Below are positions 53,246 to 62,133 of a stretch of 64,000 bases of DNA, piece after piece (positions within the stretch are counted from its first letter, which is position 1; the number at the start of each line of letters is the position of its first letter). The stretch is from Bathynomus jamesi (lineage: Eukaryota; Arthropoda; Malacostraca; Isopoda; Cirolanidae): NCBI GenBank assembly GCA_023014485.1, contig JAJOZX010005539.1:186001-250000 (forward strand), in the 5' to 3' direction. The notes below the pieces were generated by a model that was given only the letters and a program-made list of their open reading frames with translations, made no database searches and was not told the origin of the DNA. Position numbers and translations under genes: made by a program.

Positions 53246-55697
53246 TTTTAAATAGGGCGGGTCATACTATGCATTTTTTTTAAATCAATGGAGAGGGGTG
53301 TTCAAATGACATATTTTGGTGCATAGAACACAATTCTGAAGAAAATATTTAATTCTGATAACCCTAACCTACATCATTTTGCAGTTGATTATTATTAAAT
53401 TGTTGATTATTTTACTATTGTAGTTACCCCAGAATATGTCTTCTCACGTTTTCTATCATGGCTGCTCACGTTATCTCTCATAGAGCATTGTTCTAACTAA
53501 TTCATATAAACACATATAATGTAATTCATATAATAATAATAATATTTAAATACTCAAATAAAAAGGTGTGCCATTCCACTTAATTGTAATTATCATACAG
53601 TTTGGTATATGAAATATTTTGACGGTTTTCTGGCGCGCATAAGTAGCAGAGAAGGCAGCCAGGAAGGATGTTAAGAGATTTTTGGCAGATGGTGATGAGG
53701 ATCTGGAATTGGAGAGAAGTGGTGATGAAGATGAGTTTGTTCCTGAAGTTGAGCTCTTCCCTCAAACTGACCCTGAGCCAGCAGCTTCGGCAAAGGTACA
53801 GAAAAACTATGATGAGATTCAAAACATTGCCCTTGCTAGTGTAAGGTATGGCATAGGGCTGAGGCCAACTGCAGCGATAGCAACAGCAGCTCTGATTGAC
53901 GCAGGAATCATCACAGAAGACAATACAAGTAAAGTGATTGATAAGAGCAAGGTCAAGAGAGCACAGGAGAAGTTGATGAGAGAGCTGGGGGAACAGTTCG
54001 AGAAGAAGTGCAGGGAGGAGGGGGGATCTCTTGCATCCTCTTTGATGGGCGGATTGACCTGACCAATGTGATGATGGAAGCTGAGGGCAGTGACCAATCT
54101 TTTCCCGCAAAGATCAAGGAAGAACACTATAGTGTTGTTAGTGAGCCTGGCAGCTACTATCTGTTCCACTTTACCCCAGAGAAAGCAACTAAAGAGGAGT
54201 CACATGCGGAGAAGATTGCTAAGGTCCTGTTTGCCTGGCTGAAAGAGAGGGTTATGATAAGACCTTGTTGGCCATTGGAGGAGACTCAACAAATGTCAAC
54301 ACTGGTGTGAAAGCTGGAGTAATGCGGAAGCTGGAGCTGTACCTGGGGAGAAAGCTGGTCTGGTTGGTGTGCAACCTGCACACTGTTGAACTTCCCTGCG
54401 CCATCTCATTGTTGACCTTGATGGCCCTACTCTGTCAGACAAAAAATTATCCGGGCCAATAGGAAAGCTCCTTGATTCTGCTACAGACTTTGATATCAAT
54501 CCAAACTTCATCCGAATCTCTGTTGGCCCTCCACTGATCAAGCTTCCTGACAAGGTCATTCAAGATCTCTCAACTGATCAATACTATGGCTATAAAATTG
54601 TCTGTGCAGTCAGGGATGGAGTACTTCCTGCAGGGCTGGCTCTGTTAGAGATAGGACCAGTAAACCACAGCCGCTGGCTCACCACAGCGAACAGACTTCT
54701 CAGGCTCTGGGTGTCAAAGCACGGACTTAAAGGAAAGAACCTGAAGATTCTGCAATTCATTGTGGAATTCATCATTGGAGTGTATTATCCATGTTGGTTC
54801 AACGTGAAGGTCAAGCACTCCTGGATCGAAGGGCCTAGGCACATCCTCTTTCAGCTGGACTGCCTCAAGTCCCAGAGAAAGGAGGTGCTGGATATTGTGA
54901 TGCCAACTGTGAGAAGATCTGCTTGGTATGCCCACAGTGAAGTCATCCTCCAAACACTACTCTGCTCTGAGGATCAGAAGGAGAGGATTGAAGGGGTGGA
55001 GAGAATCCTGGCCATCAGGGGAGATGGGGACCCGGACACTCAGCTGGGGGACTCCTCTGTTAGGAGCAGAAGGACACCTGACATCAACTGTGATGCTTCC
55101 AGCATCGGTGACTTGATCAGCTGGTCAGAAGGTGTGTCAGAGCCACCTCTCACCTGCTCTCTAAGCACCTCAGAGGTGAAAAACTTCATCAACACCCCCA
55201 TGGAGGTGCGCAACTGGCCTTGCCACACACAAAGCATTGAGAGGGTTGTTAAAATGGTGACTGAGGCTTCTGCTAAGTACTTCTCACAGGAAAAGAGGGA
55301 TGGAGGGATCAGGACTCAGGAGACCAGCAGGAAGCTGATGTCCAAGTCTGAGTCAAAGCAGGATTTGTGCAACCTGGCAAAGTTCAAGATGTCAGGAGAA
55401 TGATCTTTGTAATTATATCCAGTGATATACATGCAGTTCACCTATTAATAAATATAATGAAAGTTGATTTGGCCTCGTCAATATAAATGATTTACCTTAT
55501 ATCTTTTAATATATTATAAAGGGGTTCAAAAGGGTAAAATTGGCAATTTAGAAATACAAAATGATGTAGGTTAGAGTTATCCTATCCAAAAAAGAAGCTC
55601 ATATTTGAATTCCCCATGTAAAAACACATAATTTAGACACCCCTGATGGTAGGATTTCCTTCAGATTCATGTTGTCACCTGAGTACGACCCGCCCTA
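53246..55697 (+). mobile_element. Transposon B copy 1 (TAGGGCGGGTC ends)
   Basis: Inverted ends TAGGGCGGGTCATACT at 53253 and (inverse) TAGGGCGGGTCGTACT ending at 55697, flanked by the perfect 8-bp duplication CCACGTGA (53238-53245 and 55698-55705). Seven extra bases TTTTAAA lie between the left duplication and the TIR. It encodes transposase B on the forward strand and interrupts transposase A. Confidence 0.88.
53646..55403 (+). pseudogene. Transposase B, copy 1
   Basis: About 585 codons. The acidic N-terminus (GDEDLELERSGDEDEFVPEV) is open from 53649; there is no ATG near it, but TAGCAG precedes it, so an upstream exon may supply the start. Then CILFDGRIDLTN (first Asp), AIGGDSTNVNTGVKAGVM (second Asp), LVWLVCNLHTVELP (CxxH), GPVNHSRWLTTANRLLRLWV (RW), WYAHSEVILQTLLCSEDQ and SIERVVKMVTEAS (Glu), ending KFKMSGE. 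Three one-base frameshifts (near 54018 in a G run, 54248 in a G run and 54394 in a C run) break it. Copy 2 has the full frame at the last two sites. Confidence 0.85.
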
Positions 55698-55698
55698 C

Positions 55699-56817
55699 CA
55701 CGTGAATCCCGGTGTTCGATGCCGTTGTGTCGAATGATAACCCCTTGATTCGTTCGGACAGGTCGTGTTCCCGCACAAGATCAATGCAGACGCGTGCCGT
55801 CTCCGCTCCCGTGCCAGCTGGAACTTTCGGAACTCCAAGCAGCTTCTCCTGGCCGTTCCCGGTGACCAGCACAGCAATCCGGTCCACAGATCTGTCACCT
55901 GTGATTGCAGGCAGCATTTTCCCGTCCCAGTGCAACACCAAGGGCTCCTCAGGACAGAATTCTCCCTCTTGATACGCCTCTGCTGCTTGCTTCCGAAGCG
56001 ACTGGCGAGCACGATACATTGTGGAAGAGGAGATGGATACCTCGTTCAAATCGTGCCCCAATGATTGCGCGACGATGGCGTAGGACATCGCTGCATCACG
56101 ATAAGAAATGTTCATCCGGTCGTACGCGACAGCCACATCCTGAGTGATGAGGTTCCTCGACTCCTTCCTCGGAGAAGGACATGAAGCAGACGTGGAGGCT
56201 GCGAAGGAGGGATCATCTTCCGCAGATGGCGACGCCGAGGACGAGGAGCTGTCTTCAAGAGTAGCAGCTTCTGTAACCGTCTTGGCCCGCTCGAATTCCC
56301 GGTGTCGTCTCTCCTCCTGCTGTTCCTCTCGACGCCTTTTCCTACTCTCCATTTGGGCCAGCCTCATGTCTGCCGATCCCATACTGCTCTCTGTTGGGTC
56401 CTCCTGCTGACTCTTGTAGAAGAGCTTGTCTTCCTCGTTTGTCATCATAGAAAGGGCATTGGAATGACCAATATCGAGGATTTCGTTCTTGAGTTCCGCC
56501 TTGAACATGTCCTCCGCAACACGACAGCTCTCCTCGGATCTGTTCCTGCTTTTCACCAACTTGTCGTAACGCTGGAGCAGAGCTTCCATTTTCCGAAGGG
56601 CGCTGTCCCGCCTCATAGTAGGGATCCTTGCTCTTTTCCAGAACACCATCACAGCATCCAAACAGAGGTTCAGACATTTTCTCCGTCCTAGCTTTTCCTG
56701 TTTTTGATGGAAGAAGTACTTTTGCAAGACTCGCAACTTCGTCGGCAGGCGGCTACCCAGGATCTCCTTATTCGGGTGTCCGATGAGCCAAACCTCTTTC
56801 TTGCTTCGAGTTGCCAT
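55699..56817 (-). CDS. Transposase A, N-terminal half
   Basis: Starts MATRSKKEVWLIGHPNKEIL at 56817; I prefer this ATG to the upstream one at 56946 because TTTCCTCATTGCAG immediately precedes it, a good 3' splice site implying an upstream 5' UTR exon. Residues 1-150 are helical with the block CLDAVMVFWKRARIP, a possible DNA-binding region. A Ser/Glu-rich linker follows (about 195-235), then LVLHWDGKM (Asp at about 298) and GLSFDTTASNTG (Asp at about 363). No stop or frameshift occurs before the break at 55699, where transposon B begins. It is collinear with 53237-52120, total about 745 residues. Confidence 0.8.
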
Positions 56818-57167
56818 GTTTATCTGCAATGAGGAAATATACGAATTAGAAAAGAGTACAAATACGCAACGGTAGACACAACGAGGACAAAACTCGACAA
56901 CTGACACGAAGGACAGAGAGCAGTGCACCCTTCCGTCAGGAAGCAAGGCAGTTGACTAACACTAGAACAGCTGAAATTAGAAATACCTAAGCAATCTGAG
57001 GCGTCAAATCTCGGGACCCCTAAACGTGTTCTGATCTGGTTGAAACCTGTTCAGACGAGTTTTCTCGGCAAAAGGAACAGGGGCATCAATGTGGATTGAA
57101 CTTCCTTCCACTTCATCCATCAACCACACTGCCGTGAAACACCCTAATATATATATATATATATATA

Positions 57168-58140
57168 GGAAATTAGGATCATCACAGGCTCAGGCCCCCT
57201 CACTCCAACAGGCCATTAGAAGCACTAACATTGCCAAAGGATATGTGTCATGCTTTGCAAAATTAATTGTATGATTTTTCTTTTTTTATGCAACTTCCAT
57301 GATGTATTGTAATCCCTACCGGTACTCAGTTAATTTTGATTAATAGGGCATAAGACTATATCATATATTTTATTCATGCATAAGATAATAAAAACTTGTG
57401 AGCCAACACAACTTAAATAAATTTAGTAGCACCTATTGTGGTCACAATGTAAAATGAAAGTTGAAACGACATATCTTTTGAGAAATTAAAATTGGTGTGC
57501 AGTCTGCAAACATATTAAAATTAAGCATTAAACACCTAGCCTAAAAAGAGACCCTAATAGAAATCGCAAGTAATTAGTATCAAGCTAATCATGTCACTAA
57601 TTAGCTAAATAATAATATACAGCATGTCATTTATAAGGTTAGACTTAATTTACTTGAGTTTGATAAAAGTTTGACCTAGCCTAAATGAACTTATACTAGC
57701 AAGTTTAAAGGAATAGACGTAGGGGCTTGGGCTTTACCTATTTAATTTGGCTAATAAGGTATTAGTACCTTACCTAATTATAAAAATTTCAACTTACCAA
57801 GTAATTTAATATTCATGATAAGCTTAGAAAGCAATTAACTCACGACAAGGATTAGATATTCTTTTGAATTTTTAAGCAAAGTCTTATAGCCCCTATTTGG
57901 GCTAAATACCATAGTAAAATCTAGATTAAACTTGGAATAAAAAAATAGCCTATAAGTACTAATAACAGCTTAATAAGTACTTAATAACAGCCAATAAATA
58001 AAAATATGAAATTATCTTAGAACTTTCTTATCCTGAATTTATATGATATAAGGCTAACATTTCTTCAACTTTTACAAGCTATTATTTTTTTCATTTTGCC
58101 CGAATGCAGAGCCAGTTTGCTCAATTCAGCCCCCCTCAGC
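57168..58140. other. Right part of shell element, non-coding
   Basis: AT-rich, without a credible ORF. A C-rich patch CCCCCCTCAGCCCCTCCCC lies next to the right terminal repeat. Confidence 0.55.
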
Positions 58141-58176
58141 CCCTCCCCACCAGGCTCGTACGCCTATGAACACGAG

Positions 58177-58800
58177 GTAATTTAGTTAAGAAGGTACCGA
58201 ACACTATTCTTTTTAAAGACTTCGAATGAAACCATTTATTCAATTGGTAACACTGGACACTCGATAAAACACTAAAACACGTCTGTTCACGAGGAAAGAC
58301 AGATCACTTCTCGAGAATATTCAAAGAATAAATCTCATAACCTATAAACTACAAATGTGAGTAATTAGCATTATATTTAGAAATATTTTATGTAATATTT
58401 TGTTTTTTTTATATAAGAAAAGGGTATCAGTGTTAAGTGTATATACCAAAAATTCTAAATTCGCAATTTATTAGTTAAAGTGTACCACCCTATATTAGGC
58501 TAACTAACCATAATTCTGAAATTTTTATGTATTAGATTAGAGATCCGTGCTTTCACATTCATTTTTTAATTTAGTTTGCCAAATTGCCAGTGTTAATTAT
58601 GTTACGCAATGTACAAACATTTATAAATGTATTATTTAATGGGTCTGGTCCAAAATACCTAGTGTCTGTAATTATTCTAGGGACCCAGTGACCAGTAACT
58701 GGTAACCCGTTACCAGTCACCACTCACCGGTAACAGTACCATTACCAGTCTGGACCAGTAACAAAATAATAGAATTGTGCTTTCTTCACAAACACTGAAT
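58177..58800. other. No recognised gene; ACCAGTAAC-type repeats
   Basis: AT-rich. A cluster of ACCAGTAAC/GGTAAC/GTTACC motifs at 58685-58765 forms several short inverted repeats, possibly an element end. Confidence 0.5.
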
Positions 58801-59216
58801 AGGGAAAGGTGGGGCAATTCGGGACCCCGGGGCAATTCGGAATACCCCCTCTACAGCCCAAATTAGTGCTGCCATCAAGCTTTAATCTATCTTCGTCGGT
58901 GCCGACACTTATTAGTGGTCTTAAGACAGTAGTACGGGGTGGGTTGTACCACGCAGCTCTGCAAAAATTAGAAAAAATAATTTTTTCTCCATTTGATCTA
59001 TCATCAGCGAATTTTTCCTTGATTTACAATTCCAAAGCTGTAAAAACTTTTGTTGTTTTTTGTGTGTAGGGTACTTATGGATCAGTGTTTGATTTTCACG
59101 TATTGTCGTGTCTGAAATTTCATCAGTGACCGCGTGGTACTGAAATTTGGGAAAAGGGGCAAAAAGGAACCGATAATTTTGGATATTGGCCTGAGCATTT
59201 AGAACCCAAAAAGAGA

Positions 59217-59450
59217 TGCAGAAACTGTATGAAGAGTTACTCTTATCTGAAATGCAGAAAGTGTGATGTGCCATTATGTTTAACGAAGGACAAAAACTGT
59301 TTCAATACAGTCCATATATTATCCTTTGTGTTTAGCAAAGGACAAAAATGGCTTTTATTTGTTTCATTCAACGTACCAAAGTTACATTATTTTCTTTTAA
59401 TACTTGATAGCGCCAACTGGAATCATATAATTTCAAGTGTAATTAATTAA
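59217..59450 (+). pseudogene. piggyBac-like C-terminal zinc-finger remnant
   Basis: RNCMKSYSYLKCRKCDVPLC followed by LTKDKNCFNTVH gives the spacing C-x2-C...C-x2-C...C...C-F-x-x-x-H of the cysteine-rich C-terminal domain of piggyBac transposases, which binds transposon ends. The first Cys is partly out of the strongest frame. No catalytic region is seen upstream (58800-59200 has only short frames). GGGGCAATTCGG repeated at 58811-58845 may be an element end. Confidence 0.55.
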
Positions 59451-59591
59451 TTAAATTTCTAAACAAAGTTTCGTTTATGTTTCCATACCTATTTTTAATA
59501 TTTCTAAATGTTAACAAGTTTTTTTTAGCTCAAAACAGTAATTTGGGACTGAAAGGGTTAATAAAAAAACGGCTTTCTCAAATTCCAGTTA

Positions 59592-60675
59592 CACCCCCCC
59601 CATGGGGGTGTTGATGAAGTTTTTCACCTCTGAGGTGCTTAGAGAGCAGGTGAGAGGTGGCTCTGACACACCTTCTGACCAGCTGATCAAGTCACCGATG
59701 CTGGAAGCATCACAATTGATGTCAGGTGTCCTTCTGCTCCTAACAGAGGAGTCCCCCAGCTGAGTGTCCGGGTCCCCCTCTCCCCTGATGGCCAGGATTC
59801 TCTCCACCCCTTCAATCCTCTCCTTCTGATCCTCAGAGCAGAGTAGTGTTTGGAGGATGACTTCACTGTGGGCATACCAAGCAGATCTTCTCACAGTTGG
59901 CATCACAATATCCAGCACCTCCTTTCTCTGGGACTTGAGGCAGTCCAGCTGAAAGAGGATGTGCCTAGGCCCTTCGATCCAGGAGTGCTTGACCTTCACG
60001 TTGAACCAACATGGGTAATACACTCCAATGATGAATTCCACAATGAATTGCAGAATCTTCAGGTTCTTTCCTTTAAGTCCGTGCTTTGACACCCAGAGCC
60101 TGAGAAGTCTGTTCGCTGTGGTGAGCCAGCGGCTGTGGTTTACTGGTCCTATCTCTAACAGAGCCAGCCCTGCAGGAAGTACTCCATCCCTGACTGCACA
60201 GACAATTTTATAGCCATAGTATTGATCAGTTGAGAGATCTTGAATGACCTTGTCAGGAAGCTTGATCAGTGGAGGGCCAACAGAGATTCGGGTGAAGTTT
60301 GGATTGATATCAAAGTCTGTAGCAGAATCAAGGAGCTTTCCTATTGGCCCGGATAATTTTTTGTCTGACAGAGTAGGGCCATCAAGGTCAACAATGAGAT
60401 GGCGCAGGGGAAGTTCAACAGTGTGCAGGTTGCACACCAACCAGACCAGCTTTCTCCCCAGGTGCAGCTCCAGCTTCCACATTACTCCAGCTTTCACACC
60501 AGTGTTGACATTTGTTGAGTCTCCTCCAATGGCCAACAAGGTCTTATCATAACCCCTCTCTTTCAGCCAGGCAAACAGGACCTTAGCAATCTTCTCCGCA
60601 TGTGACTCCTCTTTAGTTGCTTTCTCTGGGGTAAAGTGGAACAGATAGTAGCTGCCAGGCTCACTAACAACACTA
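59592..60675 (-). pseudogene. Transposase B, copy 2
   Basis: An uninterrupted frame of about 360 codons from SEPGSYYLFHFTPEKATKEE through AIGGDSTNVNTG, LVWLVCNLHTVELP, GPVNHSRWLTTANRLLRLWV and TQLGDSSVRSRRTPDIN. It is the better guide to the true reading frame where copy 1 has one-base losses (54248 and 54394). The C-terminal Glu motif (SIERV) and the N-terminal Asp motif lie outside this piece. Only a few substitutions separate the copies, so both are recent. Confidence 0.88.
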
Positions 60676-61078
60676 CAGGGTGGGCCGTAAGTTTCCATAC
60701 ATAGGAAAATTTAAATACGTGCGTCGGTATTTGGATCAGCAGTTTCCGGATGCTTGGATTGGTCGGCGTGGTCCTGTGGAGTGGCCTCCCAGATCCCCAG
60801 ATCTCACCCCCCTTGATTTCTATCTTTGGGGGCACTTGGAGGCCATGGTGTATCAGGAAAAGATACGAGACATAAATCATCTAAAGGAACGTATCACCAA
60901 CGCCATTACAAGCATAACGTCAACTGTGCTAATGCGTGTTCATCAACAGTGGGGAACACGTATTGAAATGTGTTTTCAAAACAATGGCAACCATGTAGAG
61001 CATATTATATAAATAAAAATGGTTGTCCATAAATTTTTTTTTATTTTTCCTATGTATGGAAACTTACGGCCCACCCTG
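60676..61078 (+). mobile_element. Mariner-type deletion derivative inside transposon B copy 2
   Basis: 403 bp. Ends CAGGGTGGGCCGTAAGTTTC and its inverse extend about 30 bp, flanked by TA. The internal sequence keeps only the 3' third of the transposase gene. Confidence 0.95.
60680..61012 (+). pseudogene. Mariner transposase C-terminal third
   Basis: The frame opens inside the left TIR, then reads YLDQQFPDAWIGRRGPVEWP, PPRSPDLTPLDFYLWGHLEA (third catalytic Asp) and ends NNGNHVEHII at 61012. No helix-turn-helix and no first or second Asp remain, so it cannot encode an enzyme. The TIR-to-TIR size and clean junction are what one expects of a mobile internal-deletion derivative. Confidence 0.9.
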
Positions 61079-61180
61079 TATAGTGTTCTTCCTTGATCTT
61101 TGCGGGAAAAGATTGGTCACTGCCCTCAGCTTCCATCATCACATTGGTCAGGTCAATCCGCCCATCAAAGAGGATGCGAG

Positions 61181-61893
61181 TGCGAAAAATGCTCTGTATG
61201 AATTGGTCCACAACTAACCCACCCCTTATATCTCCAGTCTAACTATAGAGTAGATCAAGTCTAGCCTAGAGGGGTCAGCCTAGAGATTCCGGAAATGGTC
61301 CAGAGCGGGCAGATAAATTGAGGTCCACAGTAGGATTCCTCACCAAGTTAGGTTAGGGCAATCTACCTTCACCTTTGTTAAGCTATGAGTTGATGCTGGG
61401 TCTTAGGCCACAATGTAGGCCTAATTTGTCTGACCCAGCTTAATTTAATGTGATTAATTTACTGGGTTAAAAACTCAATTAGTCACTTACTGTTAGTTAT
61501 TGGAGTCTCTGTTCTCCGGTTGTGTAATTGTCGAGAGCGCACTTGGCTGGTGGGGATCTTTTTCGTTGTCTGTTCTCCTCCCTTCCCCTGTTCCGTCCTC
61601 TCGCCCCGTTATTCGTTTTCGTACTCTCTGTTCTCCTCTTCGCGGGGCTTTTTCCACCAGCGTAGTCTTGGTTTTTTCCTCGGTTGGTTGAGCGGTAATG
61701 TATCTATTACCGAGCACGCTCTTCTCACACAGTATATAAATACTAGTGTGGAGAATAACTCTGGTGAGCAACCAATTGGTTTCATCCACCCAGTTATTGA
61801 CATAAAAGGAATTTAATAATTGTTAGATTAACTACCTACCTACTCAGTGAACCATTTTCGTTACCTCCCAACTACCCACTCATCAGTTTTCCA
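61181..61893 (-). repeat. BEL 3 3' LTR
   Basis: 713 bp, the inverse of BEL 2 LTRs (37153-37872) with several differences (ATCACTG/ATTGTG-type substitutions and small indels). Bounded on the left by transposon B sequence at 61180. Both BEL 3 and BEL 2 have GGGCCCCCAGTA next to the LTR. Confidence 0.92.
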
Positions 61894-62133
61894 TATACTG
61901 GGGGCCCCGGGAGATAAAAATTTTGGTGTCATTGTCACCAATTTTTATGTCTGAGTGTAGACTAGCTAACTATTTAACTGTAAATGCCTGTTAATCTGAT
62001 TAACAGTGCCTATCCTCACCTTCTCATGGAGAAGGTGTAGCATTTAATTAGAAGAGAAAATATACATCCATAGGATGAAACTGTCTATGGTCTTTACCAT
62101 AAGAAAAGAAAAAGTGAAAGTTAGAAGATAAAA

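Larger units (their letters stand above)
51962..57146 (-). mobile_element. Transposon A (TAGGGTGTTTCA ends), split by transposon B
   Basis: Terminal repeats TAGGGTGTTTCA and TGAAACACCCTA, perfect over 12 bases, flanked by ATATATAT on both sides (consistent with an 8-bp duplication, though inside (TA)n). Without B the element is about 2.7 kb and encodes one transposase on the reverse strand. It does not match a terminal-repeat class I know; the 8-bp duplication and protein motifs suggest a hAT-related lineage. Confidence 0.85.
51669..58168. mobile_element. hAT-type shell element (CATAGGCGTACG ends)
   Basis: CATAGGCGTACG at 51669 and its inverse ending 58168, flanked by the perfect 8-bp duplication AACACGAG (51661-51668 and 58169-58176). 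Its own sequence is about 1.3 kb (51669-51961 and 57147-58168) and lacks a transposase. It carries a SINE fragment, (TA)n tracts and transposon A. Confidence 0.88.
59592..61180 (-). mobile_element. Transposon B copy 2, truncated, with mariner inside
   Basis: Reverse-strand copy nearly identical to 54020-55200. Parts: 61180-61079 and 60675-59592, separated by the mariner. The C-terminal end is cut at 59592 within INTPMGG, and the N-terminal side is cut by the BEL 3 LTR at 61181, so both TIRs are absent. Confidence 0.92.
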
